Below are positions 26,991 to 35,639 of a DNA stretch of 64,000 nucleotides, piece by piece. Position 1 is the first letter of the stretch. Each line of letters opens with the position of its first letter. Source of the DNA: Brevundimonas sp. (GTDB lineage Bacteria; Pseudomonadota; Alphaproteobacteria; Caulobacterales; Caulobacteraceae); assembly GCF_013912065.1 (NCBI RefSeq), contig NZ_JACESA010000006.1:124001-188000 (forward strand), in the 5' to 3' direction. Both the position numbers and the translations under genes were made by a program. The notes beneath the pieces were generated by a model. The model was not told where the DNA came from and did no database searches. It saw only the letters and a program-made list of their open reading frames with translations.

Positions 26991-27454
26991 ATATCTACGA
27001 CCTGGCGCGGGGCCTGCACATTCTGGCGGTGATCGCCTGGATGGCCGGCATGCTGTTCCTGCCCCGCCTCTATGCCTATGACGTCGAGCAGAACGCCAAG
27101 CCCGAGCCTCTACGTGGCGAGATGCAGGGCCTGTTGCGGCTCTGGCAGACGCGGCTGCTGCGCATCATCGTCAATCCGGCCATGATCCTGGCCTGGGCCT
27201 TTGGCCTATGGCTGATCCATATCGACGTTTCCGCCCGTGGCTGGGCCTTTCTGGCCGAGCCCTGGATGGTGACGAAACTGGTCGGCGTCTTCCTGCTGAG
27301 CGGTTGGCATGGGTTCCTGGCCGGTCAGAGGAAGAAGATCGTCGCAGGGACGTCGAAATATTCAGGCAAGTTCTGGCGGATGACCAATGAGGTCCCGTTC
27401 GTCCTCGCCATTATCATGGTGCTGTCGGTGACGACGGAGTGGACCTTCGGTTGA
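26987..27454 (+). CDS. hemJ: Protoporphyrinogen oxidase HemJ
   Basis: 155-residue membrane protein with four predicted helices. The conserved N-terminal RGLHILAVIAWMAGMLFLPRLY includes the functionally important His. HemJ oxidises protoporphyrinogen IX and is the usual alphaproteobacterial alternative to HemG/HemY. Overlap with hemH by 4 bases completes a hemE–hemH–hemJ operon beside the origin. Confidence 0.93.
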   Translation: MNIYDLARGLHILAVIAWMAGMLFLPRLYAYDVEQNAKPEPLRGEMQGLLRLWQTRLLRIIVNPAMILAWAFGLWLIHIDVSARGWAFLAEPWMVTKLVGVFLLSGWHGFLAGQRKKIVAGTSKYSGKFWRMTNEVPFVLAIIMVLSVTTEWTFG

Positions 27455-27484
27455 AGGCTCCGATCCTTGCGAATCGAAGCCTTC
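27453..27484. terminator. Inverted repeat after hemJ, possible terminator
   Basis: GAAGGCT and CGAT pair with ATCG and AGCCTTC around an 8-base loop, starting inside the hemJ stop codon. There is no T run, so termination by this hairpin alone is doubtful. It lies between convergent hemJ and the SDR gene. Confidence 0.35.
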
Positions 27485-27501
27485 ATGGCGACGCTTCTAC
27501 T

Positions 27502-28236
27502 TCAGACCTGAGCCAGGCCGCCGTCGACGAAGACCTCGCCGCCGGTCATGAAGCTACTGTCCGATGAAGCCAGGAAGGCCGCGACGGCGCCGGTCTCCGA
27601 CGGTTCGCCCATCCGGCCGAGCACGGTCGATGCCCCTATCGCCGAGATACCCTCATCACCGAGAACCTCGAGCGCCAGCTCGGTCGTGATCGGTCCGGGA
27701 GACAGGACGTTGACGCGAATGCCTGTACCTTTCAGGTCCAGCGCCCAGGACCGCGCCAGATTGCGGATCGCGGCCTTGGTGGCGCTGTAGATGCTGAAGG
27801 CGGGTGTTCCCATCACCCCGGTGCTGGAGCCGGTCAGGATGATCGACCCCCCTTCGCTCATCAGCGGCAGGGCCTTCTGCACCGTGAAGACCGTTCCCTT
27901 TACATTGACGTCGAAAATCTGATCGTAGTGTTCAGGCGTGATTTCGCCCAACCTCGCGAAGGCGCCGGTTCCGGCGTTGGCGAACAGGATGTCCAGACTG
28001 CCGCGCTCGGACTTCACCGTTTCATAGAGCCGGTCGAGGTCGGCCTGATCGGTGATGGAGCCGCTTACCGCACGGGCGTTGTCACCGAGTTGGTTCACCG
28101 CGTCCTCGAGTTGAGCTCGCCGCCGTCCAAAGAGATAGACGAAGGCGCCTTCCTCGACGAACCTTTTGGCGGCTCCCAGGCCGATGCCGCTTCCGCCCCC
28201 CGTCACAACCGCCGTCTTGCCGCTTAGTCTGCTCAT
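27502..28236 (-). CDS. SDR-family NAD(P)-dependent oxidoreductase
   Basis: 244 residues, a classical short-chain dehydrogenase. It has the N-terminal cofactor motif TGGGSGIGLGAAKRF, NAG in LFANAGTGAF, the catalytic Ser (ILTGSSTGVMG) and YSATK. The C-terminal SFMTGGEVFVDGGLAQV is typical. The ATG at 28236 has AAGGAG upstream; longer open frame upstream runs into the divergent regulator. The substrate is unknown. It is paired with a divergent HxlR regulator, which probably controls it. The pair splits hemJ from rho and looks like an inserted accessory unit. Confidence 0.9.
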   Translation of the reverse strand: MSRLSGKTAVVTGGGSGIGLGAAKRFVEEGAFVYLFGRRRAQLEDAVNQLGDNARAVSGSITDQADLDRLYETVKSERGSLDILFANAGTGAFARLGEITPEHYDQIFDVNVKGTVFTVQKALPLMSEGGSIILTGSSTGVMGTPAFSIYSATKAAIRNLARSWALDLKGTGIRVNVLSPGPITTELALEVLGDEGISAIGASTVLGRMGEPSETGAVAAFLASSDSSFMTGGEVFVDGGLAQV

Positions 28237-28294
28237 GATGTGCTCCTTCATTGGTTGCACAGAGCTGGCGGCGCACCTACCTAACAGCAAGTAT

Positions 28295-28312
28295 GCACCT
28301 TTTGGTAAGTGC
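28295..28312. promoter_or_regulatory. Possible HxlR operator
   Basis: GCAC-N10-GTGC lies in an AT-richer stretch of the SDR/HxlR divergent gap, directly ahead of the HxlR start at 28319. Binding by the adjacent regulator is inferred from position only. Confidence 0.3.
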
Positions 28313-28318
28313 CAAGAA

Positions 28319-28759
28319 ATGTCAGCGAAAGTATCAGACCCGGTTTCGGAGTCTCTTCCGATCCAGCCGCAGGCCGAGACCGATAGTTCAACCCTGCCAG
28401 GGTTTACCTGCGGACTTGACGCGACTCTGCGGGTTGTTTCCGGCAAGTGGAAACCTTTGGTGCTCTACTTCCTCGCCCAAGGGGGGCCAACCCGTTACGG
28501 AGACCTTCGGCGCGCGGTGCGGGATGTCAGCGACAAGATGTTGATCCAGCACCTCAAGGAGCTGGAGGCCGACGGTCTGGTGAAGAGAACAGACTATAAG
28601 GAAATCCCTCCGCGCGTTGACTACAGCCTCACGCCCCTGGGACGCAGTCTCGCGCAGGCGCTGGTTCCGCTCTGTACCTGGGGCGCCGAAAACATGGCGG
28701 AGGTCACTCGCATATTCGCTGAACGCGACGCCTGGAGAGACAAGGGGCGTAAAGCGTGA
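28319..28759 (+). CDS. HxlR-family transcriptional regulator
   Basis: 146 residues from the ATG at 28319. The winged-helix HxlR domain covers about 30-125, with [46 protein letters not shown] and [14 protein letters not shown]. Cys31 just before the first helix matches the redox-sensing cysteine found in several HxlR/YodB regulators of quinone or aldehyde detoxification. A redox signal is therefore plausible but unproven. It is divergent from the SDR gene. Base composition upstream is less GC-rich than in its neighbours. Confidence 0.88.
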   Translation: MSAKVSDPVSESLPIQPQAETDSSTLPGFTCGLDATLRVVSGKWKPLVLYFLAQGGPTRYGDLRRAVRDVSDKMLIQHLKELEADGLVKRTDYKEIPPRVDYSLTPLGRSLAQALVPLCTWGAENMAEVTRIFAERDAWRDKGRKA

Positions 28760-28970
28760 TGAAAGACCGCAACGCCTCCGCTTGACCTTCACCCCCGCCT
28801 GTGGTTCCGCTGGCGACGAACCGTTCGGCTTTGTCGGCGGTCCCTCTCTTTTCGCGACGCCCGCCGGTTCTACCAGCGGGAGCCCGCCGCGCTCCCCTTC
28901 GGCCGTAAGGCCAGACATTTCCAGATACCCGACGCCGCAGCCCTGTTGCGCGCGCCCGCGAGCCTGCACC

Positions 28971-30404
28971 ATGACCGACGTCCGCGACACCAATCCCGAC
29001 ACGCCCGAAACCGAGACCCTCGACGCGGAGGTCCGGACCCATCACGGCGCCGAATATGAAGCCGGCGAGTCCGCCGGCGCCGATTCCGGCGTGGACACAA
29101 CGGCCGACGACGAGGACGACGGCGAGCCCGTCGTCGCCAACGGCCGGATCACCCTGGCCGAGCTGAACGAGAAGACGCCGGCCGATCTGGTCGCCTTCGC
29201 CGAACAGCTGGAGGTCGAGAACGCCTCCAACCTGCGCAAGCAGGATCTGCTGTTCGCGATCCTGAAGGCGCTGGCCGACGAAGAAGTCGAGATCATCGCC
29301 GACGGGGTGCTGGAAATCCTGCCCGACGGCTTCGGCTTCCTGCGCAGTTCGGACGCCAACTATCTTCCGGGTCCGGACGACGTCTATGTGTCGCCCTCGC
29401 AGATCCGTCGCTTCGGCCTGCGCTCGGGCGACACCGTCCACGGCGCCGTGCGGGCGCCGCGCGAGGGCGAGCGCTATTTCGCCCTGCTGAAGGTCGACAC
29501 GATCAATCTCGAAGACCCCGAGATGGTCAAGACCAAGGTCTTGTTCGACAACCTGACCCCGCTCTATCCCGAAGAGCGGCTGCATATGGAAATCCAGGAC
29601 CCGACCCTGAAGGATCGTTCGGGCCGTGTGATCGACATCGTCTCGCCGCTCGGCAAAGGGCAGCGCTGCCTGATCGTGGCCCCGCCGCGGGTCGGCAAGA
29701 CGGTGATGCTGCAGAACATCGCCAAGTCGATCGAGAAGAACCATCCGGAAGTGATCCTGATCGTCCTGCTGATCGACGAACGGCCCGAAGAAGTCACCGA
29801 CATGCAGCGGACGGTGAAGGGCGAGGTCGTGGCCTCGACCTTCGACGAACCGGCCACGCGCCACGTCGCCGTCGCCGAAATGGTGATCGAAAAGGCCAAG
29901 CGCCTTGTCGAGCACAAGAAGGACGTGGTGATCCTGCTGGACTCCATCACCCGCTTGGGCCGCGCCTATAACGCGACGGTCCCGTCGTCGGGCAAGGTGC
30001 TGACCGGGGGTGTCGACGCCAACGCCCTGCAGCGCCCGAAACGCTTCTTCGGCGCGGCGCGGAATGTGGAGCAGGGCGGCTCGCTGACCATCATCGCCAC
30101 GGCCCTGATCGACACCGGCAGCCGGATGGACGAGGTGATCTTCGAAGAGTTCAAGGGCACCGGCAACTCGGAAATCGTGCTGGACCGCAAGGTGGCGGAC
30201 AAGCGGATCTTCCCGGCCATCGACGTGCTGAAGTCGGGCACCCGTAAGGAAGATCTGATCACGCCCAAGGATCAGCTGGCCAAGACCTATGTCCTGCGCC
30301 GTATCCTCAACCCGATGGGCCCGCAGGACGCGATCGAATTCCTGCTCGACAAACTACGTCAGTCGAAGAACAATTCCGACTTCTTCCAGTCCATGAACAC
30401 CTGA
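28971..30404 (+). CDS. rho: Transcription termination factor Rho
   Basis: 477 residues. Rho is a hexameric RNA helicase that ends transcription. About 57 acidic, low-complexity N-terminal residues precede the Rho N-terminal domain ([20 protein letters not shown]). An RNA-binding cold-shock fold follows ([13 protein letters not shown]), then Walker A PPRVGKT at 238-244. The ATG at 28971 is chosen because the frame upstream is not Rho-like. The 211-base leader (28760-28970) holds a short GGCC hairpin and may take part in autoregulation, but no clear element is visible. A parS-like site lies 23 bases after the stop. Confidence 0.97.
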   Translation: MTDVRDTNPDTPETETLDAEVRTHHGAEYEAGESAGADSGVDTTADDEDDGEPVVANGRITLAELNEKTPADLVAFAEQLEVENASNLRKQDLLFAILKALADEEVEIIADGVLEILPDGFGFLRSSDANYLPGPDDVYVSPSQIRRFGLRSGDTVHGAVRAPREGERYFALLKVDTINLEDPEMVKTKVLFDNLTPLYPEERLHMEIQDPTLKDRSGRVIDIVSPLGKGQRCLIVAPPRVGKTVMLQNIAKSIEKNHPEVILIVLLIDERPEEVTDMQRTVKGEVVASTFDEPATRHVAVAEMVIEKAKRLVEHKKDVVILLDSITRLGRAYNATVPSSGKVLTGGVDANALQRPKRFFGAARNVEQGGSLTIIATALIDTGSRMDEVIFEEFKGTGNSEIVLDRKVADKRIFPAIDVLKSGTRKEDLITPKDQLAKTYVLRRILNPMGPQDAIEFLLDKLRQSKNNSDFFQSMNT

Positions 30405-30426
30405 TCTAATTTGATCAGCCCGGGGA

Positions 30427-30442
30427 CGTTTCACGTGAAACA
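30427..30442. promoter_or_regulatory. parS: parS-like ParB-binding site 1
   Basis: CGTTTCACGTGAAACA matches the consensus TGTTTCACGTGAAACA at 15 of 16 positions. It lies between rho and the small DUF6489 gene, about 5.8 kb from the putative origin. Confidence 0.9.
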
Positions 30443-30454
30443 GGAGACGCTCGC

Positions 30455-30679
30455 ATGAAGGTTCAGGTCGAGATCGATTGCACCCCGGCCGAGGCGCGCG
30501 CCTTCCTCGGTCTGCCCGATGTCGCCCCGCTCAACGAGGCGATGGTGGCGGAGATGCAGAAGCGGATGGAGGCCAATGTCGCCGCCATGCAGCCGGAAGA
30601 GCTGATGAAGACCTGGACCAGTTTCGGCCTCCAGGCTCAGGACCAGTTCCGCCGTCTGATGGAAGCGGCTGTGAAGTGA
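30455..30679 (+). CDS. Small conserved protein (DUF6489-like)
   Basis: 74 residues, no signal peptide or membrane segment. The sequence MKVQVEIDCTPAEARAFLGLPD followed by LNEAMVAEMQKRMEANVAAM resembles a small alphaproteobacterial family of unknown function that I associate with DUF6489. The C-terminus WTSFGLQAQDQFRRLMEAA resembles phasin-like amphipathic helices. It sits between rho and mnmE. No function is assigned. Confidence 0.7.
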   Translation: MKVQVEIDCTPAEARAFLGLPDVAPLNEAMVAEMQKRMEANVAAMQPEELMKTWTSFGLQAQDQFRRLMEAAVK

Positions 30680-30689
30680 CCGGACACCG

Positions 30690-30838
30690 TCTCCTCCCCA
30701 CAGAGTGGGGAGGGGGACCGCGAAGCGGTGGAGGGGCCCTTGCCGTGCCCCGGGCGTCTAGCTTTTATCGTGGTGAGAACCCCTCCGTCACGGCGCTGAA
30801 AAAGCGCCCCGCCACCTCCCCACGCTGTGGGGAGAAGA
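30690..30838. repeat. Palindromic intergenic repeat with inverted ends (REP/MITE-like)
   Basis: A 149-base element between the DUF6489 gene and mnmE. Its ends are TCTCCTCCCCACAG and the inverted copy CTGTGGGGAGAAGA, matching at 13 of 14 positions. Internal hairpins are ACCGC-GAA-GCGGT and GGCGC-TGAAAAA-GCGCC. This structure is typical of small non-coding palindromic repeats scattered in Caulobacterales genomes. Copy number cannot be judged from one window; no second copy was noticed here. Confidence 0.65.
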
Positions 30839-30847
30839 CTTGAGATA

Positions 30848-32155
30848 ATGACCGACACCATCTTCGCACTTGCGACCCCGCCGGGACGGGGCGCCATCGC
30901 CGTGCTTCGTCTGTCCGGGCCGGCTGTCGAACAGACCTTGACCGCACTCGGCGCGACGCGGCTCAAGCCGCGGATGGCGTCGGTGCGCGATCTGGCCCAC
31001 GACGGGGTGCGCATCGACCAGGCCCTGGTGCTGAGGTTTGTCGCCCCTCATTCCTATACCGGTGAAGACTGCGCCGAACTGCATCTGCATGGTGGCCGGG
31101 CCGTGGTCGAGGCGGCTAGCCAGGCCCTTATAGCCCTGGGCGTTCGACCGGCCGAGCCCGGAGAATTCACTCGTCGCGCTTTCCAGAACGGACGGATGGA
31201 CCTGGCCCAGGCCGAAGCGGTCGCCGACCTGATCGACGCCGAAACCACCGCCCAGGCGCGTCAGGCCCTCGGGCAGTTGGACGGACGGCTGAGTGAGACC
31301 TATGCCGGCTTCCGCCGCGACCTACTGCACGCGCTGGCGCTGGTCGAGGCGGAGATCGATTTCCCCGACGAGGATGTGCCGGACAATCTGGCTCGCACCG
31401 CCGGTCCCGTGCTGGATCGGCTGGCGGAGGATCTGCGTCGGGCGGTGGAGACGGGGCGGCGCGGCGAACGGGTCCGCGACGGTTATCGCATAGTGCTGAT
31501 CGGCGAGACCAACGCCGGCAAGTCCTCTCTGTTCAACGCCCTCGTGGCCCGCGAGGCGGCGATTGTCACCCCGATCGCGGGGACCACGCGCGATGTCTTG
31601 GACGCCGATCTGATCATCGGCGGCTATGCCGTGACCCTGTCCGATACGGCCGGTTTGCGCGATAGCGACGACCCGATCGAGGCCGAGGGCGTGCGTAGGG
31701 CGCGGGCGCGGGCCGAGCAGGCGGATCTGAGACTATGGGTCCGCGCCCCGGGCGATCCAGACGGGGTCGCCGCCGACTATGTTCGACCGGGCGACCTGGT
31801 GGTGGCCAATAAGGCGGATCTCGAGGGAGCCGTGCCTAATCGAGGGCTGGAGGTTCTGACGGTCAGCACTCGAAGCGGCGAGGGGATGTCGCGGCTGCAC
31901 GACTGGCTGGCCGCACGGCTGGCCCGTGATTTGTCTGGTGCGGACTTTCCGGCCGTGACCCGGGAGCGACATCGTCTTCGTCTGACCGAGGCGTTGGCGG
32001 CGGTGGAGGCGGGGCGTAAGGCCCTGGATATTGCGCCTGAAATGGCGGGGGACGATTTGCGACGCGCGGCGGCGGCTTTGTCGCGGGTGACGGGTGAGGT
32101 CGGGGTAGAGGACATCCTTGGCGAGGTGTTCTCGAGCTTCTGTATCGGAAAGTAA
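30848..32155 (+). CDS. mnmE: tRNA uridine-5-carboxymethylaminomethyl synthesis GTPase MnmE
   Basis: 435 residues. With MnmG it makes cmnm5U34 in tRNAs. The N-terminal folate-binding domain (LATPPGRGAIAVLRLSG) and a helical domain surround a GTPase with G1 GETNAGKSS at 219-227, the TPIAGTTRD switch and DTAGLRDS. The C-terminal catalytic motif CIGK is residues 432-435. The ATG at 30848 is chosen; homology starts exactly there. Confidence 0.97.
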   Translation: MTDTIFALATPPGRGAIAVLRLSGPAVEQTLTALGATRLKPRMASVRDLAHDGVRIDQALVLRFVAPHSYTGEDCAELHLHGGRAVVEAASQALIALGVRPAEPGEFTRRAFQNGRMDLAQAEAVADLIDAETTAQARQALGQLDGRLSETYAGFRRDLLHALALVEAEIDFPDEDVPDNLARTAGPVLDRLAEDLRRAVETGRRGERVRDGYRIVLIGETNAGKSSLFNALVAREAAIVTPIAGTTRDVLDADLIIGGYAVTLSDTAGLRDSDDPIEAEGVRRARARAEQADLRLWVRAPGDPDGVAADYVRPGDLVVANKADLEGAVPNRGLEVLTVSTRSGEGMSRLHDWLAARLARDLSGADFPAVTRERHRLRLTEALAAVEAGRKALDIAPEMAGDDLRRAAAALSRVTGEVGVEDILGEVFSSFCIGK

Positions 32156-32161
32156 TACCGG

Positions 32162-32177
32162 TGTTTCACGTGAACAC
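32162..32177. promoter_or_regulatory. parS: parS-like site 2 (degenerate)
   Basis: TGTTTCACGTGAACAC keeps the left half and the CACGTG centre of parS. The right half lacks one A compared with GTGAAACA. It lies in the mnmE–mnmG gap, about 7.5 kb from the origin. Affinity for ParB is probably reduced. Confidence 0.6.
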
Positions 32178-32258
32178 CTTAAGTATGACCCCGTTCATCG
32201 ACCCTCGTGCGCGCCCTGACCTCTGGCGAAAACGCCGGATTTGCACTATGTGGCGCGG

Positions 32259-34154
32259 ATGAAAGCCTCAACCGAAATCTGCTTCGACGTCGTCGTCATC
32301 GGCGGCGGCCATGCCGGCTGTGACGCGGCGGCCGCATCGGCGCGCGCCGGCGCTCGCACCCTGCTGCTGACCCAGAAGCTGGAAACCATCGGGGAGATGT
32401 CTTGCAATCCGGCCATCGGCGGCTTGGGCAAGGGGCATCTGGTGCGTGAGATCGACGCCTTGGACGGGTTAATGGGGCGGTTGGCCGATGTGTCCGGCAT
32501 CCAGTTCCGCCTGCTGAACCGGTCGAAGGGCGCGGCCGTGCGCGGCCCGCGTAGTCAGATCGACCGCCGCCTTTATCGCGAAGCCATGCAGGCCGAACTG
32601 GCGCGGACGTCCAATCTGACCCTGATGGCGGGCACGGCTGAACACCTGATCATGGACGGCGATCAGGTCACGGGCGTGGTCACGGGGGCTGGCGATAGAC
32701 TGCGGGCAGGGGCCGTGGTGCTGACGACCGGCACCTTCCTGAACGGTGTGATCCACCGCGGCGACGAACGGATCCCGGCGGGTCGTCATGGCGAGGCGCC
32801 ATCGACGGGGCTGGCCGCCGATCTCCACAGTGCGGATTTGATGATGGGACGGTTGAAGACCGGCACCCCTGCGCGTCTGGACGGACGCACCATCGCCTGG
32901 GACCAATTGGAGATGCAGCAGGCGGACGAGACGCCGTCGGCCTTCTCCTTCCTGACCGACCAGATCTCCGTGCCGCAGATCGCTTGCGGCGTGACCCATA
33001 CGACCGAGGAAACCCATCGTATCATCGCCGAAAATCTGGGCGAGAGCGCCGTCTATGGCGGCAAGTTGTCGGGCCGGGGACCGCGCTATTGTCCGTCGAT
33101 CGAGGACAAGGTGGTCCGGTTCGCCGACAAGACCAGCCACCAGATCTTCCTCGAGCCGGAGGGTCTGGACGATCCGACCGTCTATCCGAACGGGATTTCG
33201 ACCTCGGTGTCCGAGGCGACCCAGCTGGCCTTTCTGCGGACCATCCCCGGTCTGGAGGCGGTGGAGGTGTTTCGGTACGGCTATGCGATCGAATACGACT
33301 ATGTCGATCCGCGCGAGCTGACCCCTGCTCTGGAAGTGAAGAAGCGGCCAGGCCTCTATCTGGCGGGCCAGATCAATGGGACGACCGGCTACGAGGAGGC
33401 GGCCGCCCAGGGCCTTATGGCTGGGTGGAACGCGGCGCGGGCGGCGGCGGGGCAGGCTCCGATGATTCTGGGGCGTGATCAGGCCTATATCGGCGTCATG
33501 ATCGACGACCTGGTGACACGGGGCGTGACCGAACCCTATCGCATGTTCACCAGCCGGGCCGAGTATCGACTGACCCTGCGTGCCGATAACGCCGACCAGA
33601 GACTGACGCCGCTGGGCGTTGAGTGTGGGATCGTCGGCGACGAACGTCGCGTGCGGTTCCAGGCCAAGGCCGAGAAACTGTCCGTGGCCAGCACTGTTTC
33701 ACGTGAAACCCTGTTCACCCCCAAGGAAGCCAACAGCCTCGGGATTCCCGTCAACGCCGACGGTCGGCGTCGGTCGATGCGCGAACTGCTGGCCTTCCCC
33801 GACGTGACGCTGGACCATTTCGTCCCCGTCTGTCCCACCATCTCTGGATGGGGCGCCGAGATCCGTGAACAGATCGAGATCGACGCCGGCTACGCCAACT
33901 ACCTGGATCGGCAGGCGATAGACGCCGAGGCTCTGCGTACCGAAGAGGCGATGCTACTGCCTGCCGACCTGGATTATGCCGCCATCGGCAGCCTGTCCAA
34001 CGAGGTCAAGGAGAAGCTGGCCCGGATTCAGCCCAGAACCCTGGGCCAGGCGGGTCGTATCGAAGGCATGACGCCCGGCGCCCTGACGGCCCTCCTGGCC
34101 CATGTGAAGAAGGCGCCGGCCAGGGCGTCCGCCAAGGGCGAGGTCGCCGCCTGA
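32259..34154 (+). CDS. mnmG: tRNA uridine-5-carboxymethylaminomethyl synthesis FAD enzyme MnmG
   Basis: 631 residues from the ATG at 32259; a start at 32241 would add six. FAD-binding [17 protein letters not shown] is near the N-terminus. The conserved segments [36 protein letters not shown] and [17 protein letters not shown] cover the catalytic Cys region. The gene contains a parS site in its 3' third. It overlaps rsmG by one base (TGATG). Confidence 0.97.
   Translation: MKASTEICFDVVVIGGGHAGCDAAAASARAGARTLLLTQKLETIGEMSCNPAIGGLGKGHLVREIDALDGLMGRLADVSGIQFRLLNRSKGAAVRGPRSQIDRRLYREAMQAELARTSNLTLMAGTAEHLIMDGDQVTGVVTGAGDRLRAGAVVLTTGTFLNGVIHRGDERIPAGRHGEAPSTGLAADLHSADLMMGRLKTGTPARLDGRTIAWDQLEMQQADETPSAFSFLTDQISVPQIACGVTHTTEETHRIIAENLGESAVYGGKLSGRGPRYCPSIEDKVVRFADKTSHQIFLEPEGLDDPTVYPNGISTSVSEATQLAFLRTIPGLEAVEVFRYGYAIEYDYVDPRELTPALEVKKRPGLYLAGQINGTTGYEEAAAQGLMAGWNAARAAAGQAPMILGRDQAYIGVMIDDLVTRGVTEPYRMFTSRAEYRLTLRADNADQRLTPLGVECGIVGDERRVRFQAKAEKLSVASTVSRETLFTPKEANSLGIPVNADGRRRSMRELLAFPDVTLDHFVPVCPTISGWGAEIREQIEIDAGYANYLDRQAIDAEALRTEEAMLLPADLDYAAIGSLSNEVKEKLARIQPRTLGQAGRIEGMTPGALTALLAHVKKAPARASAKGEVAA
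33695..33710. promoter_or_regulatory. parS: parS-like site 3, inside mnmG
   Basis: TGTTTCACGTGAAACC matches the consensus at 15 of 16 positions, in the mnmG coding region, where it encodes part of STVSRETL. It is about 9.0 kb from the origin. Confidence 0.9.
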
Positions 34155-34786
34155 TGTCGGACGCGGAACGAGCCGTCTTCCAGGCCAAGACAGGCGCCAC
34201 GGTGGCGCAGATGGCGGACCTGGAGACTTTTCGTCTCCGTCTGACCGAGGCTAACGAGGTGATGAACCTTGTCGGTCCCGACAGCCTGCCGGATTTCTGG
34301 AACCGGCACGCCTGGGACAGCGCCCAGCTACTGGCCCTCGCGCCGGATGCTCTGACCTGGGCCGACCTGGGCGCGGGCGCGGGATTTCCGGGCGTGGTGC
34401 TGGCGATTCTGTTGAAGGGCAGAGTTGGAGGCCATATCTGGTTGATCGACAGTCTGGGAAAACGGTGTCGTTTCCTGCAAGAGGTGGTGGACGCCTTCGA
34501 TCTTCCGGCGACGGTCGTGAACGGCAGGGCCGAAGCTCAAACGATCCGATGCGACATCGTCACTGCTCGCGCGGTCGCGCCGATGGAGAAGTTGCTGGGT
34601 TATGCACAGCCCTACTTTGAAAGGGGTGCACAAGGTCTGTTTCTGAAGGGGGAGAAGGCCGAATCCGAGTTGATCGAGGCGCGGAAATCCTGGCATTTTG
34701 AGGCTGAACTGGCCCCGTCGCAAAGCGACCCGCGCGGCCGCATCGTGACAGTCCGGAGTGTTCGACGTGCCCGCCCCCAGCACTAG
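34154..34786 (+). CDS. rsmG: 16S rRNA (guanine527-N7)-methyltransferase RsmG
   Basis: 210 residues. The AdoMet-binding motif WADLGAGAGFPGVVLAILL and the IDSLGKRCRFLQEVVDAF segment are typical of RsmG (GidB). The enzyme methylates G527 of 16S rRNA; loss gives low-level streptomycin resistance in several species. The last residues (to 34786) overlap the parA start. Confidence 0.95.
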   Translation: MSDAERAVFQAKTGATVAQMADLETFRLRLTEANEVMNLVGPDSLPDFWNRHAWDSAQLLALAPDALTWADLGAGAGFPGVVLAILLKGRVGGHIWLIDSLGKRCRFLQEVVDAFDLPATVVNGRAEAQTIRCDIVTARAVAPMEKLLGYAQPYFERGAQGLFLKGEKAESELIEARKSWHFEAELAPSQSDPRGRIVTVRSVRRARPQH

Positions 34787-35588
34787 CAAACTGCCTGCCC
34801 GCGTTCTCGCCGTGTCCAACCAGAAGGGCGGTGTGGGCAAGACCACGACGGCGATCAATCTGGGAACGGCTTTGGCCGCTATCGGCAAGCGCGTCCTGAT
34901 CGTGGATATGGACCCCCAGGGCAATGCCTCGACGGGTCTGGGTGTTCCACGTGAAACACGCCGGGTCACCATCTATGATGTGGTTGTCGATCAGCGCTCG
35001 ATCGACGACGCCGCGGTGCAAACGACTGTTCCCGGCCTGTGGATCGTGCCGGCCGACGCCGATATGTCGGGCGTCGAGATCGAATTGAGCCAGGCGGATC
35101 GCCGCTCCTATCGTCTGCGCGACGCCTTGAGGACGCATGACGAAGGCCCTACCGCGTATGACTATGTGCTGATCGACTGTCCACCGTCGCTGAACCTGCT
35201 GACGCTGAACGCCATGGCCGCCGCAGATGCGGTTCTGGTGCCCCTGCAATGCGAATTCTTCGCGTTGGAGGGCCTGAGCCAGCTGATGCGAACCATCGAC
35301 ATGGTCAAGCAAAGCCTTAATCCCGCACTGGAAATTCAGGGCCTGGTCCTGACCATGTTTGATCGGCGCAGCGCCCTGTCGGGCCAGGTCGCCAATGACG
35401 TCCGCGCCCATTTTGGCGACAAGGTCTATGACAGCGTCATTCCCCGCAATGTCCGCGTCGCCGAGGCGCCTTCGTTCGGAAAGCCGGCGCTGATCTATGA
35501 TCTCAAATGCGCCGGCAGCCAGGCCTATCTCCGCCTGGCGAAGGAAGTGGTGAAGCGGGAACGTCAACGGCTGAAGCTGGCGGCTTGA
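34767..35588 (+). CDS. parA: Chromosome partitioning ATPase ParA
   Basis: ParA is the DNA-bound ATPase that pulls ParB–parS complexes toward the new pole. The deviant Walker A is KGGVGKTT at residues 20-27, followed by VDMDPQGNASTGLG and CPPSLNLLTLNAMAAAD. No ATG lies near the start. The GTG at 34767 has GGAG eight bases upstream and gives 273 residues; a GTG at 34758 is the alternative. The start overlaps rsmG by 20 bases, so coupling is likely. Confidence 0.95.
   Translation: MPAPSTSKLPARVLAVSNQKGGVGKTTTAINLGTALAAIGKRVLIVDMDPQGNASTGLGVPRETRRVTIYDVVVDQRSIDDAAVQTTVPGLWIVPADADMSGVEIELSQADRRSYRLRDALRTHDEGPTAYDYVLIDCPPSLNLLTLNAMAAADAVLVPLQCEFFALEGLSQLMRTIDMVKQSLNPALEIQGLVLTMFDRRSALSGQVANDVRAHFGDKVYDSVIPRNVRVAEAPSFGKPALIYDLKCAGSQAYLRLAKEVVKRERQRLKLAA
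34943..34958. promoter_or_regulatory. parS: parS-like site 4, inside parA
   Basis: TGTTCCACGTGAAACA matches the consensus at 15 of 16 positions (C for T at position 5), inside parA. ParB binding here could also affect parAB transcription. It is about 10.3 kb from the origin. Confidence 0.85.
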
Positions 35589-35639
35589 TAGCGGTCGCTC
35601 AAGGCGGCCGATCCCTGGAAGAAGAAACGGAACAGTATC

